A stretch of DNA of 14,334 bases from Gammaproteobacteria bacterium (GTDB lineage: Bacteria; Pseudomonadota; Gammaproteobacteria; UBA6429; Thiohalophilaceae). Positions 1 through 8,261 of this stretch are shown piece by piece (position 1 is the stretch's first letter; every line of letters starts with the position of its first letter). The translations under genes and the position numbers were made by a program. A model generated the notes under the pieces. The model saw nothing but the letters and a program-made list of their open reading frames with translations, was not told the origin of the DNA and did not search any database. The stretch spans positions 1-14,334 of the forward strand of contig JAHEDA010000039.1 in NCBI GenBank assembly GCA_024641445.1, written 5' to 3'.

Positions 1-1
1 C

Positions 2-2566
<2,565 letters not shown>

Positions 2567-2576
2567 TCGATATCTA

Positions 2577-2602
2577 ACGGCAACCGGTTAACCGGTTGCC
2601 GT
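2577..2602. repeat. Perfect 26-bp palindrome at a convergent gene junction
   Basis: The half-site ACGGCAACCGGTT is followed directly by its exact reverse complement. As RNA from either strand it could fold into an 11-bp stem with a TTAA loop. It begins 10 nt after the acnA stop and contains the last four codons and the stop of the HDOD gene, whose TAA is at the centre. The likely role is a shared bidirectional transcript end or 3' stabiliser. No U-tract follows on either strand, so it is not a classical intrinsic terminator, and a protein-binding site is an alternative. Confidence 0.6.
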
Positions 2603-3463
2603 CAGGCTATCAACCATACCTTCCAACTCGCCACGTTTTTCCAATATCTGCTGATGGACTTCATCCACAGCATGTTGTTCAAGGCCGAGTAATTTCATCG
2701 CCTTCTCCGGGATCTCCTCGCTTGGCGCGTCACCAATGGCGTAATGCTTGAGTATACAATCCACCACCATGGTCAGGTAGGCATAGTTACGATAGTCACT
2801 CTTGCAGTTCTCATTATGATGATCATGCACCGCCGCAACGACTTCAGGTGGCATACCCCAGTACTTGAGCAGGGTGGCACCGATCTGGGCATGGGTGACA
2901 CCCAGGCCCTTTTCCTCCAGGGTGAGAAGGCTGTGTTGGGGGTATCTCTGAATTCCGGCCACCAAGGCATCGTAGGCAGGGCGAAATAGGTGACCGAGGA
3001 TGAGATAGCCAATGTTGTGGATCAGGCCGATGAGATAGGCAATACCAGGGGTCGGTCGTTTCTCCCACTTGATATAGTTCTCTGCCAACAGTTGCATGGT
3101 GAAGGCGCTGAAGATGGCGTGACGCCAAAATACACGCAAACCGAGCGGCCCGTTCTGTGGCAGATCAAAGCTCTTGCCCAGGCTCAGACCCAGGGCCAGG
3201 TTCATCACTTTCACAAAACCAAGGCGTATGACCGCCTCGTGTATAGAGCTGACGGGCTCACGCGCGCCAAATATCGGCGATGAGGCATAGCGAATAATCT
3301 GCCCTGCCAGGGTTGGATCGACCTTGATGATATTGGCAATCTCGCGGCTCCCTGCAAACTCATCGTCCTTTAACCCCAGGATTTTTTGCGCCACATCGGG
3401 CATCGGCGGTAACGAATCTACCTGCTCCAGCCGCGTCAAAATAGTGCGGGCATGCTGTGACAT
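2588..3463 (-). CDS. HDOD domain-containing protein
   Basis: This 291-residue soluble protein consists mainly of one HDOD domain (about residues 12-215). HDOD domains are catalytically degenerate relatives of HD phosphohydrolases, usually found in signalling proteins. Visible hallmarks are SLPPMPDVAQKIL (18-30), VDPTLAGQIIRYASSP (48-63), AVIRLGFVKVMNLAL (77-91), LIGLIHNIGYLIL (144-156) and HAQIGATLLKYWGMP (191-205). The HD pair is H149-N150, so a key metal ligand is replaced, as is typical of the family. VHDHH lies at 212-216. No GGDEF, EAL, receiver or kinase domain is attached. The ATG at 3463-3461 has a good GGGAG ribosome-binding site 4 nt upstream. It is transcribed towards acnA and divergently from the small gene at 3607. 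Its specific signalling partner cannot be told from the sequence. Confidence 0.9.
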   Translation of the reverse strand: MSQHARTILTRLEQVDSLPPMPDVAQKILGLKDDEFAGSREIANIIKVDPTLAGQIIRYASSPIFGAREPVSSIHEAVIRLGFVKVMNLALGLSLGKSFDLPQNGPLGLRVFWRHAIFSAFTMQLLAENYIKWEKRPTPGIAYLIGLIHNIGYLILGHLFRPAYDALVAGIQRYPQHSLLTLEEKGLGVTHAQIGATLLKYWGMPPEVVAAVHDHHNENCKSDYRNYAYLTMVVDCILKHYAIGDAPSEEIPEKAMKLLGLEQHAVDEVHQQILEKRGELEGMVDSLTATG

Positions 3464-3526
3464 GTAACTCCCTTTTTAGGCTTTTTCCCGATGACTTATC
3501 TATGCTTATCGGTCCCGACAGAAATA

Positions 3527-3555
3527 ATTAAAGCCAGATTTGTACTTGCCGATAA
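3527..3555 (-). promoter_or_regulatory. Possible promoter for the HDOD gene
   Basis: On the minus strand TTATCG (3555-3550) is followed after 17 nt by TTTAAT (3532-3527). These match the sigma-70 -35 and -10 consensus at 3/6 and 5/6 positions. The predicted start of transcription near 3520 would give a leader of about 57 nt before the HDOD start codon. The position is right but the -35 is poor. Confidence 0.3.
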
Positions 3556-3595
3556 AAAAACTACCCCCAATGCCCATCACTATGTCGCAACAAAC

Positions 3596-3600
3596 GAGGT
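3596..3600 (+). promoter_or_regulatory. Ribosome-binding site that sets a GTG start
   Basis: GAGGT lies 6 nt upstream of GTG 3607. It is the main reason for treating the short open frame at 3607-3798 as a real gene starting at GTG, because no ATG with a comparable site is available nearby. Confidence 0.6.
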
Positions 3601-3606
3601 AATTTC

Positions 3607-3798
3607 GTGGAAAAGAGTACCCGTAGCACCGCCATTGGCATGCATCTTGGCAAAACCATCTACAAAATCATCGAGAATAATGGTCATCAATATGTCTTTG
3701 ACCGTCTCGCAGAATGCGACCTCGATGGCTGTCCCCTACAGCAGTTGAGTAAGGACGAGTTGATGCTCAAGAGTGGTTTGATCTACCGTCAGGCCTAA
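3607..3798 (+). CDS. Small 63-residue protein of unknown function
   Basis: I do not recognise this protein with certainty. It starts at GTG 3607 behind a well-placed GAGGT and ends at TAA 3796-3798 within a hairpin. The sequence is soluble and mixed in charge, with no signal peptide and no membrane segment. Residues 13-32 (HLGKTIYKIIE...YVFDRL) look like alternating beta strands. Two cysteines lie five residues apart (C37 and C42, in AECDLDGC), followed by a DELML segment (50-54). The spacing could suit a redox or metal role, but two cysteines alone are not enough to claim one. It lies alone between the divergent HDOD gene and purB, and is probably monocistronic given the hairpins behind it. 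An overlapping frame from 3491 lacks comparable translation signals and was set aside. Confidence 0.65.
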   Translation: MEKSTRSTAIGMHLGKTIYKIIENNGHQYVFDRLAECDLDGCPLQQLSKDELMLKSGLIYRQA

Positions 3799-3806
3799 TG
3801 CCTGAC
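3788..3806 (+). repeat. Hairpin overlapping the stop of the 63-residue gene
   Basis: GTCAGGC and GCCTGAC pair perfectly around the 5-nt loop CTAAT, which contains the stop codon TAA. No U-tract follows directly. It forms the first of a tandem pair with the hairpin at 3808-3823 and probably protects or ends the small transcript. Confidence 0.5.
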
Positions 3807-3807
3807 C

Positions 3808-3828
3808 GGTGCCAAACGGCACCTTTGT
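3808..3828 (+). terminator. Probable weak intrinsic terminator after the 63-residue gene
   Basis: GGTGCC pairs with GGCACC around the loop AAAC and is followed by TTTGT. The six-bp GC-rich stem with a short T-rich tail fits a weak rho-independent terminator, located between the small gene and purB. Confidence 0.45.
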
Positions 3829-3839
3829 CTGAGGTACCC

Positions 3840-3864
3840 CCCCGTCTGCCTTCTACAGATGGGG
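3840..3864 (+). repeat. Hairpin in the purB upstream region
   Basis: CCCCGTCTG pairs with CAGATGGGG (nine pairs including one G-T wobble) around a 7-nt loop. It lies just upstream of the possible purB -10 hexamer at 3877-3882. It has no T-tract, so an operator-like or leader element is as plausible as a terminator. Confidence 0.4.
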
Positions 3865-3876
3865 ACCCAGATCGTG

Positions 3877-3882
3877 TATTAT
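3877..3882 (+). promoter_or_regulatory. Possible -10 element for purB
   Basis: TATTAT matches the -10 consensus at 5/6 positions and lies 33 nt before the purB start codon. A weak -35 (TCTACA, 3852-3857) is present only at a long 19-nt spacing and lies inside a hairpin. I see no convincing PurR-type operator (a symmetric ACGCAAACGTTTGCGT-like site). Confidence 0.28.
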
Positions 3883-3915
3883 GCGGCCCGTCTGTACGCG
3901 AGGCTGGGAGCCGCC

Positions 3916-5283
3916 ATGAACCTGAATTCACTCACCGCCATTTCCCCCATTGACGGCCGCTACGGTAGCAAAACGGTCGATCTCCGCCCCATCTTCAGTG
4001 AATACGGTCTGATTCGCCATCGCGTACTGGTAGAGGTACGTTGGCTGCAACACCTGGCAGAATCCAAAGACATTCAGGAAGTCCCTGTCTTCAGTACGCA
4101 CGCACAAAAGCTGCTTGAAGGCATCATTGAACACTTCAACGAAGAAGATGCTCAGCGCGTCAAGAACATCGAGCGGACAACCAATCACGACGTCAAGGCG
4201 GTCGAGTATTTTTTAAAGGAAAAGATCGCTGGCAATAGCGAGCTGGAATCGGTTAGCGAATTCATCCACTTTGCCTGCACTTCTGAAGACATTAACAACC
4301 TGTCCTATGGTCTGATGTTGCGTGAGGGTCGCAGTCAACTCCTGCCACAGATAGATGAGGTCATTCAGGTTATCAAGGGCATGGCAAAGCAATACGCCGA
4401 GGTCCCCATGTTGGCCCACACCCATGGCCAACCTGCCACACCCACTACGATTGGGAAAGAGTTTGCCAACGTAGTGGCTCGCCTGCAACGTCAACGCCAA
4501 CAGTTTGCAGCCATAGAAATCTTCGGCAAGATCAACGGCGCCGTGGGTAATTACAATGCACACCTGGTTGCCTATCCCGAGATCGACTGGCCCGGCTTCG
4601 CCAGATCCTTTGTGGAAAAGTTGGGACTCGCATTTAACCCCTATACCATTCAGATTGAACCCCACGACTATATTGCCGAGTATTTCGCCGCAATCGCTCG
4701 TTTCAATACGATCCTGCTCGACCTGGATCGTGATGTGTGGACCTATATCTCGTTTGGTTTCTTCAAGCAAAAGACCGTAGCGGGTGAGGTGGGGTCATCC
4801 ACGATGCCGCACAAGGTTAATCCAATTGACTTTGAAAACTCCGAGGGCAACCTGGGCCTCGCCAATGCCATCTTTGAACATCTCGCGGCCAAGTTGCCCG
4901 TCTCACGAATGCAACGCGACCTGACCGACTCGACCGTGCTGCGTAATCTTGGCGTCGGCATTGCCCATAGCGTCATTGCCTATCAATCGACGCTCAAGGG
5001 CCTGAGCAAACTGGAAGTAAATGAGGCACAGTTGCTGACCTACCTTGATAATAACTGGGAGGTCCTGGCGGAACCCATCCAGACCGTCATGCGCCGATAC
5101 AAGGTCGAGAAGCCGTATGAAAAACTGAAAGAACTCACCCGAGGCAAACGGGTAGACCAGGCGGGGATGCAGAAATTTATTGAGGGCCTGCCGATCCCGG
5201 ACAAGGCCAAGGCAGAACTCAAGGCACTCACCCCCGCAAGCTATATTGGACTCGCCAGCAAACTGGCGCGCGATATCGGGTAA
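3916..5283 (+). CDS. purB: Adenylosuccinate lyase PurB
   Basis: PurB acts twice in cytoplasmic purine synthesis, cleaving fumarate from SAICAR and from adenylosuccinate. The 455-residue length and near-continuous similarity to E. coli PurB make the assignment firm. Examples are SLTAISPIDGRYGSK (5-19), TTNHDVKAVEYFLKEK (88-103) and EFIHFACTSEDINNLS (115-130). The signature GSSTMPHKVNP is at 293-303. The catalytic residues are H170 in THGQPATPTTIGKE and the serine of the signature loop. I chose ATG 3916 because it gives the family N-terminus and has GGGAG 5 nt upstream. An in-frame ATG at 3859 would add 19 unconserved residues and sits inside a hairpin. It ends 6 nt before roxA. In E. coli the two genes are also close neighbours, with phoPQ between them. 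Confidence 0.97.
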   Translation: MNLNSLTAISPIDGRYGSKTVDLRPIFSEYGLIRHRVLVEVRWLQHLAESKDIQEVPVFSTHAQKLLEGIIEHFNEEDAQRVKNIERTTNHDVKAVEYFLKEKIAGNSELESVSEFIHFACTSEDINNLSYGLMLREGRSQLLPQIDEVIQVIKGMAKQYAEVPMLAHTHGQPATPTTIGKEFANVVARLQRQRQQFAAIEIFGKINGAVGNYNAHLVAYPEIDWPGFARSFVEKLGLAFNPYTIQIEPHDYIAEYFAAIARFNTILLDLDRDVWTYISFGFFKQKTVAGEVGSSTMPHKVNPIDFENSEGNLGLANAIFEHLAAKLPVSRMQRDLTDSTVLRNLGVGIAHSVIAYQSTLKGLSKLEVNEAQLLTYLDNNWEVLAEPIQTVMRRYKVEKPYEKLKELTRGKRVDQAGMQKFIEGLPIPDKAKAELKALTPASYIGLASKLARDIG

Positions 5284-5289
5284 CCATCT

Positions 5290-6447
5290 ATGACACCTCT
5301 CCCCTTGCTCGGCGGTATAAGTGCCGAGCAGTTTCTGAAAGAATACTGGCAAAAAAAACCGCTATTGATTCGGAATGCCCTGCCACGCTTCCAGAGTGTC
5401 ATCTCACCTGAAGAACTGGCCGGGCTGGCCTGCGAGGATCACGTCAGCAGCCGACTGGTGTCCGACAAAGACAATAAATGGAGTCTACGCAACGGTCCCT
5501 TTACAGCCAAGGACTTCCAGAAGCTACCCAAACAACACTGGACCCTGCTGGTGCAGGATTGCGATGCCCACGTACCGGCCGTAGAGGCCCTGTTAAAACA
5601 CTTCAGCTTCCTGCCCGCCTGGCGCATCGATGACATCATGATTAGCTTCGCCGCCCCTGGTGGATCGGTCGGCCCCCACGTCGATCAATATGACGTCTTT
5701 CTATTACAGGCACAGGGGCAGCGTCGTTGGCAGATTAGCCAGACTATTCCCGCCGCAGATAACTTTCTGCCCGACTCAGCACTGCGCATCCTGAAGGAGT
5801 TTCACCCTGACGAAGAGTGGGTGGTCAATCCCGGTGACCTGCTGTATTTGCCCCCCGGTATTCCACACTATGGTGTCGCGGTGGATGCGTGCATGACTTA
5901 CTCCGTGGGCTTTCGCGCCCCCGCGCACGCGGATCTACTCACTGACTTCGTAGACCAACTCGCCCCCCGACTGGAGGACAGCATTCGCTATAGCGATACT
6001 GACCTCGCACTACATGCCAATCCAGGCGAGATTACCCAAGAGGATCTCGCGCGCTTCCGTCAGATATTTCTAAGCTACCTTAGCGATGAAGCAAGCTTCA
6101 GTGAATGGCTCGGTCGCTTTGTGACGCGCCCCAAATACGCCGAATCGCCTTATGCCAATCCAGTCATACAGAAGAGTGAATTCCAGAAACAACTCCTGCA
6201 AGGTGCTGGTCTGTTGCGACTACCCTATGCTCGACTCGCCTTTTCACTTCAGCCACAGAATATTCATCTCTTTGCCAACGACGAGGTGCAACTGCTACCG
6301 ACTTCGATGGGCGACATCATCAAGCTGCTGTGTAATCAACGTAACTACCCGCAACGGTCGCTCAAGCCTTTTCTGAGTGATAACGCATCCCTCGACCTGC
6401 TCTACCGGCTCTACGCCGCTAATCTCATTGGCTTCATTGAAGACTGA
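5290..6447 (+). CDS. roxA: 50S ribosomal protein L16 arginine hydroxylase (RoxA/YcfD)
   Basis: This 385-residue protein belongs to the JmjC/cupin ribosomal oxygenases. They use Fe(II), O2 and 2-oxoglutarate to hydroxylate an arginine of ribosomal protein L16. The iron triad is visible as H130 and D132 in GGSVGPHVDQYDVFLLQ and H193 in YLPPGIPHYG. Residues 17-27 (KEYWQKKPLLI) match the family opening, and GQRRW (143-147) follows the first two iron ligands as in YcfD. The C-terminal helical region (about 215-385) is the dimerisation and winged-helix part and appears intact. Length compares well with E. coli YcfD (about 373 residues). ATG 5290 lies 6 nt after the purB stop and has only a weak GGG upstream, which suggests translational coupling. 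Its role ties the operon to oxygen- and 2-oxoglutarate-dependent ribosome modification. Confidence 0.93.
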   Translation: MTPLPLLGGISAEQFLKEYWQKKPLLIRNALPRFQSVISPEELAGLACEDHVSSRLVSDKDNKWSLRNGPFTAKDFQKLPKQHWTLLVQDCDAHVPAVEALLKHFSFLPAWRIDDIMISFAAPGGSVGPHVDQYDVFLLQAQGQRRWQISQTIPAADNFLPDSALRILKEFHPDEEWVVNPGDLLYLPPGIPHYGVAVDACMTYSVGFRAPAHADLLTDFVDQLAPRLEDSIRYSDTDLALHANPGEITQEDLARFRQIFLSYLSDEASFSEWLGRFVTRPKYAESPYANPVIQKSEFQKQLLQGAGLLRLPYARLAFSLQPQNIHLFANDEVQLLPTSMGDIIKLLCNQRNYPQRSLKPFLSDNASLDLLYRLYAANLIGFIED

Positions 6448-6874
6448 CTACACGATACGCCTGCTTCGATTCGATGAGGCGCCCGACAAACTCGCCGCCG
6501 TGCGTGAATCCGTCTTCGTCAAGGAACAACACGTCCCCATCGAACTGGAATGGGATGGTCTGGACGCAGGGGCCGTACATGCACTCGCCGAGACCTCTCA
6601 GGGCGAGGCCATTGCTACTGGACGCCTCCTCGCGGATGGGCATATCGGTCGCATGGCCGTGCTCCTTCCCTGGCGTGGACAAGGTATTGGTCGAGGCATC
6701 TTGCAAACCCTTATGCAGGCGGCGCAGCAACGGCATTTGCCACGCGTTTTTCTCTCGGCCCAGACCCACGCCATCGACTTTTATCGCAAACAGGGTTTTC
6801 GCCTCAGCAGTGAAGAATATCTGGATGCGGGGATTCCACACCGGGACATGGTCTTCGAATTTGACGGACCCTGA
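6437..6874 (+). CDS. GNAT-family N-acetyltransferase (ElaA/YjcF-like)
   Basis: This is a single-domain GNAT of about 145 residues. GNAT enzymes move an acetyl group from acetyl-CoA to an amine, and the substrate here is not known. The acetyl-CoA loop is RGQGIG (80-85) in GRMAVLLPWRGQGIGRGIL, and the C-terminal part has AIDFYRKQGF (112-121). The opening AVRESVFVKEQHVPIELEWD (21-40) and the ending GIPHRDMVFEF (132-142) are typical of the ElaA/YjcF branch. The start is uncertain. TTG 6437 gives a family-like N-terminus (KTDYTIRLL) and overlaps roxA by 11 nt. GTG 6377 would add 20 residues that look like a roxA shadow. Neither has a clear ribosome-binding site, so coupling to roxA translation is likely. 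It is followed after 49 nt by the DUF7931-type gene. Confidence 0.85.
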   Translation: MKTDYTIRLLRFDEAPDKLAAVRESVFVKEQHVPIELEWDGLDAGAVHALAETSQGEAIATGRLLADGHIGRMAVLLPWRGQGIGRGILQTLMQAAQQRHLPRVFLSAQTHAIDFYRKQGFRLSSEEYLDAGIPHRDMVFEFDGP

Positions 6875-6891
6875 GCAGGCTCGGCTATACT
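6861..6891 (+). promoter_or_regulatory. Possible internal promoter at the end of the GNAT gene
   Basis: TTGACG (6861-6866) and TATACT (6886-6891) each match the sigma-70 hexamers at 5/6 positions, but their spacing is 19 nt, longer than ideal. Transcription would start near 6898, about 26 nt before the GTG at 6924. This would let the downstream three genes be expressed apart from purB and roxA. Confidence 0.4.
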
Positions 6892-6923
6892 GGAGACAAT
6901 CCCATGCCGCCAGGTACCCCAGC

Positions 6924-7436
6924 GTGACCGATTTATCCGACAAGACCCTCGGTGAAACCAGCGATGATATCGTGCTCGAGACCAGCGAAGAGAATCGAGA
7001 TATCGCCGTGTGTATGATCAATCAGGGCACCCGCTATCTCGACATCTATTCCCAGCGCCTGGATAGCCGCATTTATGCGGGGGCAGACTTCAGCAACGCC
7101 GTGCGACACCTGGCCATACAGAGCCCACATGCAAAGATTCGTTTCCTGCTCAAAGACCACGAGTCCATGATTCGCACCAATAGCCCACTGTTGGAGTTGT
7201 CACGCCGACTCGCCAGCCGCATAGAATTTCGCAAAATCAATCGCGACTATGCCGAAAACACCTCGGAGTTTGTCATCGTCGATCAACGTGGTCTGCTGCA
7301 CCGGCATCACGGTGATCGCTACGAGGGTATAGCCAACTTCAATTTGGCAAAGCAGGCGATGGAGCTGACTCACTACTTCAATGAAGTATGGGAACGCAGT
7401 AGTGGCATCACCGACGCCCGCCGCCTCCACATCTAA
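6924..7436 (+). CDS. PLD-like DUF7931-type protein of unknown function
   Basis: This 170-residue soluble protein resembles the phospholipase D-like domains now grouped, to my memory, as DUF7931. The core is VCMINQGTRYLDIYSQRLDSRIY (29-51), the typical membrane-free 'disables, then forms a beta strand' opening of PLD-like folds. It is followed by FSNAVRHLAIQSPHAKIRFLLKD (56-78), LELSRRLASRIEFRKI (90-105) and SEFVIVDQRGLLHRHHGDRYEGIANF (114-139). The full HxKxxxxD catalytic motif is absent. Only a His-rich stretch (H126, H128, H129) stands near its place, so activity is doubtful. The start is GTG 6924, frame-consistent with the first conserved residues, with a weak AGG 9 nt upstream. In other gammaproteobacteria I recall this domain fused behind a GNAT domain, whereas here the two are separate neighbouring genes. 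Confidence 0.75.
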   Translation: MTDLSDKTLGETSDDIVLETSEENRDIAVCMINQGTRYLDIYSQRLDSRIYAGADFSNAVRHLAIQSPHAKIRFLLKDHESMIRTNSPLLELSRRLASRIEFRKINRDYAENTSEFVIVDQRGLLHRHHGDRYEGIANFNLAKQAMELTHYFNEVWERSSGITDARRLHI

Positions 7437-7438
7437 TC

Positions 7439-8230
7439 ATGAGACACTTCGCCCCAACTCTTCTTCTCCTGTTACTGTGCAGTCTGGTCACTACCCAGGT
7501 GTTGGGTGCGCAGCAAACGCACATCATCTCCCTGCACTACCGCAGCGCGATTGAGATGATACCGATACTGGAACCCTTGCTGGATAAAGATGGCGTCATT
7601 ACAGCGGCACAAGACAAACTCGTTATCAGGGCTAGCAAAGAGAATATCCGCGACATCGAAAAGGTATTGAAGGAGATCGATGTAGCCGCCAAACGATTAC
7701 GCATCAGCGTTACTCTGGATGCCGCACGGGTTCGCGAGGAACAGCGCTCACAGGGACAACTGACTATTGATCAACGCGGGGCATCGGCACAGGTTCAGAT
7801 CTACTCCACTCAACCGCGCTATCAAGGCGTAAGCACTCAGGCCATTCAGACCACCGAGGGGCAATGGTCCTCTCTCCAGACCGGTCAGGCCATTCCCATT
7901 GTAGAGCGCCAGAAGAACCCTGACGGTTCGGTTAGTGAGACAACCCGATACAAAGATGTCACCCAGGGTTTTGATGTACTCCCCCGCGTCAGTGGACAGC
8001 AGGTCACCCTCTCCATCCGACCACGGATGAGCCACCTCAGTCGTGAAGGTGGCGGCAAGCTTGAGGTGCAACAGATGGAAACGACACTGTCCGGTAAGCT
8101 TGGCGAATGGATGTCCATAGGTGGTATCGTGAGCAATGAGCACGCCTTTCAGAACGATGGGCACCTGAGTACCCGGCGCCATACCGACGACAAAGACGAA
8201 CTCTATGTCAAAGTCGATCTATTGCCCTAG
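7439..8230 (+). CDS. Short secretin-like periplasmic protein
   Basis: The 263-residue product starts with a signal peptide: a positively charged end, a leucine-rich core (residues 8-18) and a likely cut after VLGA (residue 24). Next comes a secretin N-type (NolW-like) domain at about 27-86 (THIISLHYRSAIEMIPILEPLL, LVIRASKENIRDIEKVLKEID). A beta-rich part resembling the start of the secretin core follows at about 88-263. It contains LQTGQAIPIVERQ, TQGFDVLPRVSGQQVTLSIRPRM and GEWMSIGGI. True secretins are two to three times longer and have an outer-membrane barrel, which appears missing here. A periplasmic assembly or adaptor role is therefore more likely than a pore. The start lies 2 nt after the DUF7931-type stop with no clear ribosome-binding site, so translation is probably coupled. 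Confidence 0.8.
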   Translation: MRHFAPTLLLLLLCSLVTTQVLGAQQTHIISLHYRSAIEMIPILEPLLDKDGVITAAQDKLVIRASKENIRDIEKVLKEIDVAAKRLRISVTLDAARVREEQRSQGQLTIDQRGASAQVQIYSTQPRYQGVSTQAIQTTEGQWSSLQTGQAIPIVERQKNPDGSVSETTRYKDVTQGFDVLPRVSGQQVTLSIRPRMSHLSREGGGKLEVQQMETTLSGKLGEWMSIGGIVSNEHAFQNDGHLSTRRHTDDKDELYVKVDLLP

Positions 8231-8261
8231 ATCTCACCAACACCTAACCAGAAAAACAACG

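Noticed and set aside
3491..3748. 85-residue plus-strand frame overlapping the 63-residue gene
   Set aside because: It has no ribosome-binding site, covers the candidate divergent promoter region, and competes with a better-supported start at 3607.
3883..3914. GCGGC/GCCGC pairing across the purB leader
   Set aside because: The stem is only 5 bp with a 22-nt loop, which is too weak to call a riboswitch or attenuator.
4213..4770. 185-residue minus-strand open frame opposite purB
   Set aside because: PurB on the plus strand matches E. coli across this whole stretch, so the antisense frame is a coding shadow.
6474..6923. Long plus-strand open frame running through the GNAT gene into the DUF7931-type gene
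   Set aside because: The protein in this frame over 6474-6923 is rich in Arg, Pro and Ser with no recognisable motif, while the other frame encodes a clear GNAT. Only the part from GTG 6924 is real.
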